Assembly: GCA_965262745.1 (NCBI GenBank)
Contig: OZ253558.1
Coordinates: 248,001-312,000 of the forward strand
DNA from: JAJECS01 sp965262745
GTDB lineage: Bacteria > Chloroflexota > UBA11872
Length of the DNA: 64,000 nucleotides
Direction of reading: 5' to 3'
The notes beneath the pieces are model-generated. The model did not search any database. It was not told where the DNA came from and was given only the letters and a program-made list of their open reading frames with translations. The translations under genes and the position numbers were made by a program. This document shows, piece after piece, positions 50,910 through 60,331 of this stretch (the first letter of the stretch is position 1; each line of letters opens with the position of its first letter).

Positions 50910-52099
50910 GGATTGAGCCTTCGCCGCAGCAGCGCGAGCGCGATCACCGACGTCACCGCGGTGAATCCGAGCAAGGCGGCAACCGAGGGAAGAATGTCGC
51001 TGACCGCGCCGCCGGACAGATCGCCGAGCCCCTGCAGGAACCATCCCTGAGGTGTGATGAAGCGGAGGTTTGCCAGCAGCCCTTCGGCCCGGCTGATTGG
51101 AAAAAACGTCCCGCCGATGATTCCCAATACGACCGCGGTGACGGACGAATACACCGCCGCCTGTTCGGACGTTCGGGCAAGCGCGCTCACCACGGCCATG
51201 ACGCCAATGGCGGAGGCAGTTCCGGCGACGATCAGCAGCGCCACGCCGCCGGGATTGCCCCAGTCGGCGCCCAGCAACAGAGTCGTGGCGACGACGAGGA
51301 CCAACATGCTTACCAGGCCCAGGCCGAAGGCGGTTATCGCCTTGCCCAGGATGATCGACCATTTCGGCAGCGGCGCAGCGAGCAGGCGGTTCAACGTGCC
51401 GGCGTGACGCTCCTCCACAAGGCTGTTGACGCCGAACTGCACCGTGAAGAACAGGAAGAAGACGGCGACCCCGGCGGCGTAGAACGTCGTGTCGTCGAGC
51501 TGCTTGGTCGTGGCGGACACGTCGCGCACCGTGACCGGGCTGGGCGTCGACGCCGCCAGTTGCGCGATGGCTGCGGCGTCGGACGCACGCGCGGGATCTA
51601 ACGAGGCCAGCGTGCCAACGGCGCCCTGCACGTAGTCGAGCTGCCGGGCGTATTCCTGGACGACGGCCAAGGCGAGGGTCGACGCGAGAGACGTGTCCGC
51701 GCCTTGGACGACGCGCAGCTCCGCCGGTTGGCCGGTCTGCACGCGCGCGGAGAATCCAGCCGGAATGATGATGGCCGCATCGACGTCCTCGTCGACACCT
51801 TCAGCGGCGCCCGCGACGAGGCGCTTGGCCTCGTCCGCGCTTGCCGTGTGCACCAGGTTGACGCTGCCGTCTTTCGCGAGGCCGCCCAGCACGCCGTCGA
51901 CGAGCGGGGCGGCGAGCGGTCCCCGGTCAAGGTCGGCGACGGCATAGGTCGCCGTGAAGTCGAAGTCGCTGATGGGGTTGAAGACGAAGCCGAAGATGAC
52001 GGCCAGGCCAAGGGGGGCGGCGATGGCGAACACATACACCGAGCGGTCGCGAACGCGCTGCCGCAGGTCCTTCGCCGCGATGACCAGTGCGGGCCGCAT
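50906..52099 (-). CDS. ABC-2 type exporter permease (first subunit)
   Basis: This 397-residue protein from ATG 52099 lies 2 bp after the ATPase stop. It has a membrane anchor (VYVFAIAAPLGLAVIFGFVF), a large external loop (about 40-220), then five helices starting VFFLFFTVQFGVNSLVEERH. The motif EERHAGTLNRLLAAPLPKW is the classic ABC-2 coupling sequence. It is the clear partner of the second permease, and the heterodimer plus the ATPase form a complete exporter. The family is the same as YhgE/Pip-related and drug-export permeases. Confidence 0.9.
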   Translation of the reverse strand: MRPALVIAAKDLRQRVRDRSVYVFAIAAPLGLAVIFGFVFNPISDFDFTATYAVADLDRGPLAAPLVDGVLGGLAKDGSVNLVHTASADEAKRLVAGAAEGVDEDVDAAIIIPAGFSARVQTGQPAELRVVQGADTSLASTLALAVVQEYARQLDYVQGAVGTLASLDPARASDAAAIAQLAASTPSPVTVRDVSATTKQLDDTTFYAAGVAVFFLFFTVQFGVNSLVEERHAGTLNRLLAAPLPKWSIILGKAITAFGLGLVSMLVLVVATTLLLGADWGNPGGVALLIVAGTASAIGVMAVVSALARTSEQAAVYSSVTAVVLGIIGGTFFPISRAEGLLANLRFITPQGWFLQGLGDLSGGAVSDILPSVAALLGFTAVTSVIALALLRRRLNP

Positions 52100-52101
52100 G
52101 C

Positions 52102-53031
52102 CTAGTCGCGCAGCGAGCGCCCGGTGAGATGCAGGAACACCGCTTCCAGGTTCGGCTCGTCGATCTCGACGCCGATGATCGACACGCCGGCCTCAGTCAG
52201 CGCGGACAAGAGAGCCATTAGCGTGTTGCCAGCCTGCTCGACCAGCACGTCGATCGTGCCGTCGGCCACGTCGACCTGTTGCACCCCGGCGATGCGGCCG
52301 AGCGCCTCGGCGCCGGCTTGCAGGGGGCCGGTGGCGCTCAAGCGCACGCGGTCGTGCTGGCTCACGATCTGGGCCAGCTCGCGGCGCGTCCCCTCGGCTT
52401 TGATCTGCCCGCGATCGATGATCCCGATGCGGTCGCACAGCCGCTCCGCTTCTTCCATGTAATGCGTCGTGTAGAGCACCGCCAAGCCTTCGCTGCCGAG
52501 CCGCTCGATGCTTTCGAGAATCGCGTTGCGGCTCTGGGGATCGACCCCCACGGTCGGCTCGTCGAGCACCAGCAGGCGCGGGGCGTGCAGCAGTCCGATG
52601 CCAATGTTGAGTCGGCGCTTCATGCCGCCGGAGAAGGTATCGGCGCGGTCGTCGGCGCGGTCGCTGAGCCCGATGATCTCGAGCACCTCGTCCACGCGGC
52701 TCCGCAACGCCGCGCGCGGCATGTCGTACAGGCGGCCGAAGAACCGCAGGTTTTCGCGCGCCGTGAGGTCGGGGTAGATGGCCAGATCCTGCGGCACCAG
52801 ACCGATCTTGGCCTTGAGCTTGGTGGTTCCGGGGCTGAGGGGCGCGCCGTCCAGCAGCACTTCACCGCCTTCACGTTCCATCAGCCCCACGGCCATGGAG
52901 ATGCTGGTGGTCTTGCCCGCGCCGTTGGGCCCCAACAGGCCGTAGGTCTCGCCGGCGGCGATGCGAAAGCTCAAGCCGTCGACCGCCTTGAGCTCGCCAA
53001 AGCTCTTGCGCAGATCGCGGCACTCGAGCAC
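52102..53031 (-). CDS. ABC exporter ATP-binding protein
   Basis: This 309-residue ATPase uses GTG 53031. It carries Walker A GPNGAGKTT, the Q-loop LVPQDLAIYPDLTAREN, signature FSGGMKRRL, Walker B LLVLDEPTVG, D-loop and switch His in YTTHYMEEAERL. The C-terminal 90 residues form the regulatory extension common in ABC-2 drug and polysaccharide exporters. It opens the operon ATPase-permease-permease. The catalytic set is intact. Confidence 0.94.
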   Translation of the reverse strand: MLECRDLRKSFGELKAVDGLSFRIAAGETYGLLGPNGAGKTTSISMAVGLMEREGGEVLLDGAPLSPGTTKLKAKIGLVPQDLAIYPDLTARENLRFFGRLYDMPRAALRSRVDEVLEIIGLSDRADDRADTFSGGMKRRLNIGIGLLHAPRLLVLDEPTVGVDPQSRNAILESIERLGSEGLAVLYTTHYMEEAERLCDRIGIIDRGQIKAEGTRRELAQIVSQHDRVRLSATGPLQAGAEALGRIAGVQQVDVADGTIDVLVEQAGNTLMALLSALTEAGVSIIGVEIDEPNLEAVFLHLTGRSLRD

Positions 53032-53124
53032 GGGCCGGTTGTTAGCCGTAGGACATCATCGAGGGGGCGAAACGGCCTCATGGTATCCGGCCATAGACCC
53101 GGCAAGAGTGGCCCATAGTTCGAT

Positions 53125-53200
53125 GACAAGCGTTCGTCTATCCCGCGCCCGCGGGCGGGCGCGAAATCCCTCCGTGTAGGGGCGCCCCTCGTGGGCGCCC
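53125..53200. repeat. Palindromic GC-rich intergenic repeat
   Basis: Two adjacent dyads occur: CGCGCCCGCGGGCGGGCGCG and GGGGCGCCCCTCGTGGGCGCCC. They lie between the divergent exporter operon and flavin oxidoreductase gene. GTAGGGGCGCCCCT-type sequences are common interspersed repeats in several phyla. A role in termination is unlikely because both flanking genes start here. Confidence 0.5.
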
Positions 53201-53285
53201 GACGAGCCTAGACATCTGGCCCCCGCGCCACCCAGGGCCACGCGTCCTCTAGAATCCGGCGCTCCCACTCTCCGTGAGCAGCCTA

Positions 53286-54323
53286 ATGCCGGGTTTGTTC
53301 GATCCCCTCCGCCTGCGCGGCGTGACACTGCGGAATCGCGTCGTCATGGCCCCCATGGACCAACTGGCCGCCGTGGACGGCGGGTCGGCCGACGACTGGC
53401 ATGTGGTGCACTACGGTTCGCGCGCGGTCGGCGGCGTTGGGCTGATCTTCGTCGAGGTCACCGCGGTTGAGCCGCGGGGTGCGATCTACCCCGTCAACCT
53501 CGGCCTCTGGGACGACGCCCAGATCGAGCCCCTGCGCCGCATCGCGGCCTTCTGCGCCTCGCAAGGCGCCGTGATCGGCATCCAGCTCGGCCACGCCGGG
53601 CGCAAGGCCTACTACGACGACCATGGCTATTCCGAGCATCGTCTCGTGGCGCCGAGCCCGCTGCCCTTCGACGAGGGCTGGCGCGTACCCGAGAGCCTAT
53701 CGACTGCCGAGATTCACGGCGTCGTCGATGCCTTCGCCGCCGCCGCGAGCCGTGCCATCGAGGCAGGATTCCAAGCCATCGAGGTGCATTCCGCCCACGG
53801 CTACCTTCTCAGCGAGTTCTTCTCGCCGCTGACGAACCGGCGCGACGACCAATACGGGGGCGATATCGACGGTCGCTCGCGCATGCCGTGCGAGGTCGTC
53901 GGCGCCGTTCGGGCGACCGTACCGGACTGGATGCCGATCTCGGTGCGCATCTCGGGCACCGATTTCGTGGAGGGCGGCAACACCGCCGACGACATGGCTA
54001 TTGGCGCCGAACGTTTGCGCGAGGCTGGCGCCGACCTCATCCACGTCAGTGCCGGGGGCGTCACGCCAAGCGTTCCCGAGGTCTACCCCGGGTACCTGCT
54101 GCCGGCGGCGGAGACCATCCGCCGCGTTGCCGGTGGGCCGGTCATCGCCGTGGGGCTCATCGAGAACGCGCAGATGGCCGATGAGATCGTGCGCAACGGC
54201 CGCGCGGACCTGGTCGCTCTCGGACGCGAACTGCTGCGCAATCCGTACTGGACGCTCAACGCCGCCGGCGAACTCGGCGTCGATGTGCCTTGGCCCGGAA
54301 CGTACTACCAAGCCAAGCGCTAA
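53286..54323 (+). CDS. Old-yellow-enzyme family NADH:flavin oxidoreductase
   Basis: ATG 53286 is preferred over GTG 53274 because the family begins LFDPLRLRGVTLRNRVVMAP. The FMN barrel shows GIQLGHAGRKAY (Gln and His-x-x-Arg), the substrate His pair in EVHSAHGYLLSEFFSPLTNR, YGGDIDGRSRM, ISVRISGTDF and the FMN-phosphate loops (AVGLIENAQMADEI, DLVALGRELLRNPYW). At 345 residues it is the NamA/YqjM class. It reduces activated C=C bonds using NAD(P)H; the natural substrate is unknown. The classical NamA motif MCQYSA is replaced by MDQLAA, so the site near the flavin N5 differs. Confidence 0.9.
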   Translation: MPGLFDPLRLRGVTLRNRVVMAPMDQLAAVDGGSADDWHVVHYGSRAVGGVGLIFVEVTAVEPRGAIYPVNLGLWDDAQIEPLRRIAAFCASQGAVIGIQLGHAGRKAYYDDHGYSEHRLVAPSPLPFDEGWRVPESLSTAEIHGVVDAFAAAASRAIEAGFQAIEVHSAHGYLLSEFFSPLTNRRDDQYGGDIDGRSRMPCEVVGAVRATVPDWMPISVRISGTDFVEGGNTADDMAIGAERLREAGADLIHVSAGGVTPSVPEVYPGYLLPAAETIRRVAGGPVIAVGLIENAQMADEIVRNGRADLVALGRELLRNPYWTLNAAGELGVDVPWPGTYYQAKR

Positions 54324-54335
54324 CCGGCTTTCGGA

Positions 54336-55982
54336 CTAGTGCGCTGCTCGTGGCGGAGCGCCATTGCGTCGGACAATTGGCGCCTCCGCGGGCTCAATGG
54401 CGACGTTGACCAGACTGGGCAGCCCTGACGCGAAGGCGCGGTCGAGCGCGGCGTCGAGCTCCGCCGGTTTGGTTACGTGCTCGCCGTGGCCGCCCAGCGC
54501 CTTGACCACGAGGTCGTAGCGGGACGGGAGTAGGTCGCACGCGAAGATTCGATCTTCGCCATACATGCGGGCCTGCAACCGGCGCTCGGCATTCCATCCG
54601 GCGTCATTGCCGACGATGGCGACGAACGGCAGGTTGTGGCGAACTGCGGTGTCGAACTCCATCAGATGGAATCCAACCGCGCCGTCGCCTTGCAGCGCTA
54701 CGATCGGCGATTCCCGATCGTAGATACGCGCCGCGAGCGCGAACGGGATCGAGCTGCCGATGGATCCGGCCGGACCATTGATGACCCGCTGCCCGCCGCT
54801 GAGCAGCGCCTGGACCCATTGACCGAATTCGCCGCCGTCGGCGACGACGATTCCGTCCTCCACCCATGGCTGGATTGAAATGCAGAGCTCGATTGGATGC
54901 AAGGGCCCGTCCGGCGGCGACCGCCAGGCGTCCCAGGCTGCCGGCCGGTAGGCCACGGCGGTTCTCACGGCGGTGCGCCAGGCATCGTGCCCGGCACCTC
55001 TCGCAACGGACGCAAGGCGGCGCGCCGCGTGCAGCGGGTCCGCGTGCACCGCCGCGGCAATCCGCTGCGTCGGGCGCACGTTCCGCCGCGTCAGGTCCAG
55101 CACGGAGTCATCCGCGTCGACCTGGGCGAAGCGCGCATCGCTGGAGAAGACCGGCGATGCACCGAACTGGAGCGAGTGGTCCAGGCGCTTGCCCAGGAGC
55201 AATACAACGTCGGCTTGTGCCAGCACCTCGGCGACCGCTCCCAGACTTGGGTCGTTCACGCCCCGAGGGCTCTCACCTGTCACGACTGGGACGCCCGTTG
55301 CCACTCCCAGCTCCTGAAGTGGAGCCGTTGCCGGCGGCCGCATCATTGCCGGACCGGCCAGAATCATCGGGCGCTGGGCGTTTTTTAGCAGCTCTCCGAT
55401 GCGACGCCCGTGGTTGTCATCGAGCATCGGCGCCTTGGGGTAGAGCGACTCGCCATCGGATCGGGGTGCCTGTGCCTCCAGTACGTCGCTGGGAAGATTC
55501 ACCACAACCGGACCGGGCCGACCGTGCGACGCCAAGGCCAGCGCGCGCCGGACATCGCCGCCGAGCGAGCCCGCGTCTTCCGCCGTCCATGCAGCCTTCG
55601 CCAGCGGCTGCGCCAGTTGTGCCTGAGGCATCTCCTGGAAGGCGCCGCGGTCGTCATCCGCACGCGCGCTCTGGCCGCTGAGCAGCACCAGCGGCGACTC
55701 GGCTTGCCGCGCCACGAACAGCGCCGAAAGCCCGTTGGCATGCCCGGGTCCCGCGGTGAGCAGCGCGACGCCGGGGCGGCCGGTCAGCCGGCCCCAGGCG
55801 TCGGCCATGTGCACGGCCGCGGCTTCGTGGCGCACGTGGATGATCTCCAGGCCCGCATCGAGGCACGCGTCATACACCGAGAGAATCTGGTTGCCCGATA
55901 GCGAAAACAGGCGCTCGACGCCTGATTCGATCAGCGCTGCAACCAGGTGAGCCGCGCCGGTGTTGGATGAGCAACTTGGCAT
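54336..55982 (-). CDS. ThDP-dependent enzyme of the acetolactate-synthase superfamily
   Basis: ATG 55982 gives 548 residues; the frame is open upstream into the permease region but without family character. The ThDP-activating Glu is in HVRHEAAAVHMADAWGRLTG. The central Rossmann domain begins LLKNAQRPMILAGPAMM. The cofactor Mg motif is GDGAVGFHLMEFDTAVRHNL followed by VGNDAGWN in place of the common N-N. The active-site residues match decarboxylase/ligase-type members (oxalyl-CoA decarboxylase-like, acetolactate-synthase-like) but the substrate is not clear. It follows the peptide-import operon by 113 bp in the same direction. Confidence 0.85.
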   Translation of the reverse strand: MPSCSSNTGAAHLVAALIESGVERLFSLSGNQILSVYDACLDAGLEIIHVRHEAAAVHMADAWGRLTGRPGVALLTAGPGHANGLSALFVARQAESPLVLLSGQSARADDDRGAFQEMPQAQLAQPLAKAAWTAEDAGSLGGDVRRALALASHGRPGPVVVNLPSDVLEAQAPRSDGESLYPKAPMLDDNHGRRIGELLKNAQRPMILAGPAMMRPPATAPLQELGVATGVPVVTGESPRGVNDPSLGAVAEVLAQADVVLLLGKRLDHSLQFGASPVFSSDARFAQVDADDSVLDLTRRNVRPTQRIAAAVHADPLHAARRLASVARGAGHDAWRTAVRTAVAYRPAAWDAWRSPPDGPLHPIELCISIQPWVEDGIVVADGGEFGQWVQALLSGGQRVINGPAGSIGSSIPFALAARIYDRESPIVALQGDGAVGFHLMEFDTAVRHNLPFVAIVGNDAGWNAERRLQARMYGEDRIFACDLLPSRYDLVVKALGGHGEHVTKPAELDAALDRAFASGLPSLVNVAIEPAEAPIVRRNGAPPRAAH

Positions 55983-56095
55983 TGCGCGAGTCCTCGAAAC
56001 GACCCTGGGGCTGGTGATGGTACAGGCACGCGCACAGGCGCTGGATCCCGGACGCCTGCCTCGGGCGGCGTTACAACCGGGGCCGTACGCGCGCC

Positions 56096-56995
56096 TCAGC
56101 CTTGCCGGGCGCTCCCCCGCACGTCGAACGCATCCCGCAGGCCGTCGCCAATGAAGTTGATCGAAAGCACGGCCAGGCTCACGGCAACTCCCGGAGACAC
56201 CCACATCCACGGCATCTCGGCCAGGAACGCAATTTCCTTGGCGTCGCTCAGCATCGAGCCCCAACTCGCATTGGGTTGCTGGACCCCCAGACCGAGGAAG
56301 CTCAGCCCGGCCTCCGTCAAGATGGCGCCGGCCACGCCGAGCGTGGCGGCGACCGTGATTGGACCAATGCTGTTGGGCAGCAAGTGACGCAAGATGATGC
56401 GCGCGTTTGACGCTCCCAGCGCCCGCGACGCCACGACGTAGTCGAGCTCGCGTAGAACCAGCACCTGCCCGCGCACCAACCGTGCCACTCCGGGCCATCC
56501 AAAGATCCCGATGATCCACATGATATTGAAGATGTTGGGTCCTATCATGCCAGCGATAACCACGATCAATATAAAGGTGGGGAAAGCCAATACGACGTCT
56601 GTGATGCGCATGATGATATTGTCGACGCGGCCTCCAACCAGTCCGGCGAATCCTCCCAGGACCAGGCCAATCGTGATGTAAATGCCCACGGCCACGATCC
56701 CCACCGATAGCGAAACTCGCGCGGCGAATACCAGGCGGCTGAATACGTCACGCCCGGCCCGGTCGGTTCCCAGAACATGTTCTGTGCTCGGAGGCTGAAG
56801 AATCACCTTTATGTCCACGCGATTCGGCTCATAAGGCGCAACCAACTCAGCGAAGACAGCGAGCACGACCATCAGGCCAAGGAGTCCGAGCCCAAGCGCC
56901 GCCAGTCGGTGCGAGAAGAACCGACGTATGCTGCGCTTCCACGGTGAAAGATCGGGTGCAATTTCTAGGATGGTAGGATCTATTGTTTGTGCCAT
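56096..56995 (-). CDS. Dipeptide/oligopeptide ABC transporter permease (DppC/OppC type)
   Basis: 299 residues starting at ATG 56995, overlapping the previous stop as TGATG. The N-terminal OppC_N segment (FFSHRLAALGLGLLGLMVVL) precedes LGTDRAGRDVFSRLVFAARV, the hallmark of the C-type subunit. The EAA loop is VASRALGASNARIILRHLLP and the end is NFIGDGLRDAFDVR. It forms the import channel with the B-type subunit upstream, fed by the Glu-Val-stalk binding protein. No ATPase subunit lies in the window, so it must come from elsewhere in the genome. Confidence 0.92.
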   Translation of the reverse strand: MAQTIDPTILEIAPDLSPWKRSIRRFFSHRLAALGLGLLGLMVVLAVFAELVAPYEPNRVDIKVILQPPSTEHVLGTDRAGRDVFSRLVFAARVSLSVGIVAVGIYITIGLVLGGFAGLVGGRVDNIIMRITDVVLAFPTFILIVVIAGMIGPNIFNIMWIIGIFGWPGVARLVRGQVLVLRELDYVVASRALGASNARIILRHLLPNSIGPITVAATLGVAGAILTEAGLSFLGLGVQQPNASWGSMLSDAKEIAFLAEMPWMWVSPGVAVSLAVLSINFIGDGLRDAFDVRGSARQG

Positions 56996-57956
56996 CAATG
57001 CCGAATCCTTGGGTCAATGAATGCGTACACAATATCCGTAAGGAGATTCGCCGCAACAACCGCTACAGCGCTAATCATTATTACACCCATTTGCACAGGA
57101 TAATCACGCTGTAAAACCGCTTCGTATCCAAGGACACCTAGACCTTGCCATGAGAAGAGATTCTCGATGATAAGGCTCCGCCCACCAGCTGCGGAAGGCC
57201 AAGGCCGATGATTGTCACGATTGGAATCAGAGCATTGCGGAACACATGCTTCCATAGCACGACATTTGGGTGGAGTCCCTTTGCCAGTGCCGTAGTGACG
57301 TACTCGCCGGAGAGCGCGTCCAGCACTGAAGCCCGCGTGTAGCGCATGTAGCCGGCGATGTCGCGGAGGGCCAGCGCAAGGATCGGAAGAATGGAATGTC
57401 TGATGAGGTCGAGGTTGAAGCCGATCTCGCCCCCCGCGGTCCACATGCCGAACGTTGGCAGCCACCCCAGTACCACGGCGAAAAGAAACATGAAGATAAG
57501 CGCGAAGAAGAATTCAGGGATCGATACCGCGAAGAACGCTGCCAGCGAGAAACTCATATCGGTGATGGAATACTGACGCAACGCCGATATGACTCCCGCT
57601 ATGATTCCAAGCACAAGCCCGAGCGCGATGGCTGCACCTACAAGCCCGAGGGTGATGGGGAGCCGCTTGATGATCAGCTCGCTTACAGGCGTGCGCTTAT
57701 GGAATGACTTCCCAAGATTCCCTGTCAGCACATCGCGCAACCAGATAAAGTAGCGCACCGGTCCGGGGAGATTGAGTCCCAACTCCTCTCGCAGGCGGTC
57801 GACTTCCTCGTTGCTCAGGACTTCCATTTCCAGTGGGTCGACCAAGGCGTCGATGGGGTCGCCAGGAGCGAGATTGATCAGAATGAATACGACGGCCGAT
57901 ATGCCAATAAGGATCGGGATCGAGATGAGAATGCGCCGGACGATGTAGCGCGTCAC
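56995..57956 (-). pseudogene. Dipeptide/oligopeptide ABC transporter permease (DppB/OppB type), one-base frameshift
   Basis: From ATG 57956 the frame reads a normal B-type permease: MTRYIVRRILISIPILIGIS, the conserved GDP of the first external loop, then TRASVLDALSGEYVTTALAK (EAA loop). Around 57171-57176 it goes out of frame and stops at 57138. The rest (IIENLFSWQGLGVLGYEAVL to FIDPRIRH) continues in another frame to 56995. One extra base in GGAGCC-TT would restore the typical GALIIENLF. The break is at no long homopolymer. Either this is a real inactivating deletion or a sequencing error; the intact neighbours and perfect coupling to the C-subunit favour error or a very recent mutation. Confidence 0.85.
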
Positions 57957-58044
57957 GTCAGCACGGGCCGAGGCGCGACGAAGGGCGAGGCCGGAGCTTC
58001 ACGCCCCGGCCTCGCGCCAACGCCGGTGTCAGGCAAACGGCGGG

Positions 58045-60048
58045 CTAGGCGGAAGACTCGCCGATGATCGCGTCCCAGCGCGGATCGAGCCACAGCCTCC
58101 AGATCGGCGCCTGAACTTGGATGTAGTACAGGTTCATCCAGTCCACATCGCGCACGCGCGCATGGTACGTGTTGAGCAGCGAGAGGTACCACAGCTGCGC
58201 CGCCGGCAGGTGGCCCTTGGAGTGAATCAGGATGTCCAGCTCGTCCCAGATCTCCGTGAGCTCCTCCACGGTCGCCGCGGCGATGCCCTTCTCATAGAGC
58301 GCGTCGACTTCGGGGTCGCAGATGCTCGAGTGGTTGAAGCCCCCGTTGTCGATGCTGGCGCCGCAGCGGTTCTGCTGCCACATGCCTGGCAGCATGGGAC
58401 CGCCGCCGAAGTTCGCCATCACCAGATCGAATTCGTTGTCGACATAGAGCACGTCGCGCACCGCGGCAATCTGGATGATATTGAACTCCACGTTCATCCC
58501 CGCGTCCGCTAAGTACTGCTGAATGGCGAGCATGGCGGGGTTCGGTGTCGACCACCAGAGCCATTTCAGGGTGCGGCTGAAGTCGTAGCCTGCCTCCTCG
58601 AGCAACGCCCGCGCCGCGTCCGGGTTGTACGAAAAATCTCGCACAGCGGCGTCAGGAGGTCCGCCGGCACGGACCGAGAGCGCGTCGAAGAGGTACCACG
58701 AAGCATTGGCAGTGTTGCTGAGGACGTCTGCGACGATGGCCTCACGGTCAATCGCACGCAGCATGGCCTCGGTTACGAGCTCCGCGTTGTCCACCGTCTT
58801 CCGGTTGACGAACATGAGCGTGCCCAGGTTGCGGAGCTGGGTGCTGCCGCGGACGTGCGGGGGACGAATGAGGGACTTGAAGTTCTCCACCGAGCCCGTG
58901 CGATGCATATCCAGCTCACCGCCGGCCATCGCGGCGTCGCGCGACGCGATGTCGCCGTAGCGCACCGTCATGCCGTCGATATACGGCGTGCCGTAGGGGA
59001 ACTCCTTGAACGACACCAGCTCCGAGAACTGGCCTTCGACCATGCGAATGTGCTTCATGGGCCCGTTGCCGACGGGCGCCAGCGCGTACTCGGACTCGAG
59101 AATGGCCTCTTGCCCCGGCTGCATCGATCCATAGATGTGCTTGGGCATGGGGAAGACCCGGTCGTCCCACTGGTGGCTCTCAAGCCAGCGCAACTCCGGC
59201 GCCTCGAGCGCGAGCTGGACCGTCATCTCATCGATCTTCGTGATCCCGCCCGAGTCCTCAATGTTGTCCGTGGGGTTCTCCTGCCAGGCCCGCAGGCCCT
59301 GGATGGACCGGAATGACGCGCGACCGGCGTGCTGGAATCCCCACTCGGGATGAGTCGCCATATGCAACCCGAACACGACATCGTCGGCGGTCGTCGGCAT
59401 GCCGTCGTGCCAGGTTGCGTCCGGGTTGATGTGGAAGTTCCAGACCCGATTGGGTTCGATTTCGTCCCACCAGTCCGCCACGCCCGGGCCCGCTGAGTTG
59501 CCTAAGTTGGGCGTGCGACCCTCGCCCCAGTCAATGCCGTTCCAGAGGGACATCCACGTGTGCGATTTGGTGTATACCGTGTTCGAGAGCAGCACATAGG
59601 GATTGATCACAGGCTTCGAGGGCGGCGTGTAGCCGGTCCGAAGCGTCCCGCCGGAAACAGGGATGCCCATCTCGGCAGACTCAATGCGCTTCTCGCGCTC
59701 GGACATGACCTCAACGACCTTTTCGACCGTGACTTCCTTGGTCACGACCTTCTCGACTTCAACGACCTTCTCGACTTCCTTGATGACCTCGACTTCCTTG
59801 ATGACTTCCTGGGTCACGATCCTGTCGACCGGGACCTCTTTGATCACTTCCTTCGTGACCACGATCTCGACCGGGACCTCTCTGATCACTTCCTTCGTGA
59901 CCACGGTCTCGACCGCAACCTCTTTGACCACCTCGTGGGTGACGATTTTTTCGATGACCTGCGTCTCACCGCAGGCCGCGAGAATCGCCGCGCCCGCCGT
60001 TCCCAAAAGACCCAAGCTCGCGCCGCGCAACAGTGAACGCCGCGTCAT
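58045..60048 (-). CDS. Peptide-binding lipoprotein of an ABC importer (SBP family 5) with Glu-Val repeat stalk
   Basis: ATG 60048 starts a Tat-type lipoprotein signal: RRSLLRG, a hydrophobic stretch and the lipobox LAAC. Residues about 35-110 are a repeat of VxKEVIKEVxV units, an extended or coiled stalk commonly seen in Chloroflexota binding proteins. The family 5 domain follows with GGTLRTGYTPP, NLGNSAGPGVADWWDEIEPN, FHINPDATWHDGMP-TTADDV and a C-terminal RVRDVDWMNLYYIQ. The mature protein would bind oligopeptides outside the membrane and deliver them to the downstream B and C permeases. It lies 88 bp ahead of the B-subunit. Confidence 0.92.
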   Translation of the reverse strand: MTRRSLLRGASLGLLGTAGAAILAACGETQVIEKIVTHEVVKEVAVETVVTKEVIREVPVEIVVTKEVIKEVPVDRIVTQEVIKEVEVIKEVEKVVEVEKVVTKEVTVEKVVEVMSEREKRIESAEMGIPVSGGTLRTGYTPPSKPVINPYVLLSNTVYTKSHTWMSLWNGIDWGEGRTPNLGNSAGPGVADWWDEIEPNRVWNFHINPDATWHDGMPTTADDVVFGLHMATHPEWGFQHAGRASFRSIQGLRAWQENPTDNIEDSGGITKIDEMTVQLALEAPELRWLESHQWDDRVFPMPKHIYGSMQPGQEAILESEYALAPVGNGPMKHIRMVEGQFSELVSFKEFPYGTPYIDGMTVRYGDIASRDAAMAGGELDMHRTGSVENFKSLIRPPHVRGSTQLRNLGTLMFVNRKTVDNAELVTEAMLRAIDREAIVADVLSNTANASWYLFDALSVRAGGPPDAAVRDFSYNPDAARALLEEAGYDFSRTLKWLWWSTPNPAMLAIQQYLADAGMNVEFNIIQIAAVRDVLYVDNEFDLVMANFGGGPMLPGMWQQNRCGASIDNGGFNHSSICDPEVDALYEKGIAAATVEELTEIWDELDILIHSKGHLPAAQLWYLSLLNTYHARVRDVDWMNLYYIQVQAPIWRLWLDPRWDAIIGESSA

Positions 60049-60331
60049 GTGCCGGACTCCTGTATCCATCACCAGCCCCTCCCCGTCCCGACGATCGCCG
60101 TACGTTGCGTCGGGCTACTGAAACAACCCCCACGGTCGGGTTCAATCAATCGGTCGTGATGCTCCTTAGCCTTGACAGGCACGCAATCTGCCTGCGATTC
60201 ACCGAAGACTCGGATGTGAAAGGGACCGCGTATCTCCCAATGGCGGGGGCTGACGCGGCGAAAGTGATTGCGTGGCGGCCATCCAACGGGCCGCGGCCGG
60301 GCTTGAGGAGACGCATGGATTGCGCGGTCAT

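Noticed and set aside
49713..51050. 445-residue plus-strand frame opposite the exporter permeases
   Set aside because: Composition is His/Arg/Gln-rich with no fold-like pattern; the minus-strand permeases are clear.
59560..60036. 158-residue plus-strand frame rich in Asp/Leu/Phe repeats
   Set aside because: It is the antisense of the Glu-Val repeat stalk of the peptide-binding lipoprotein.
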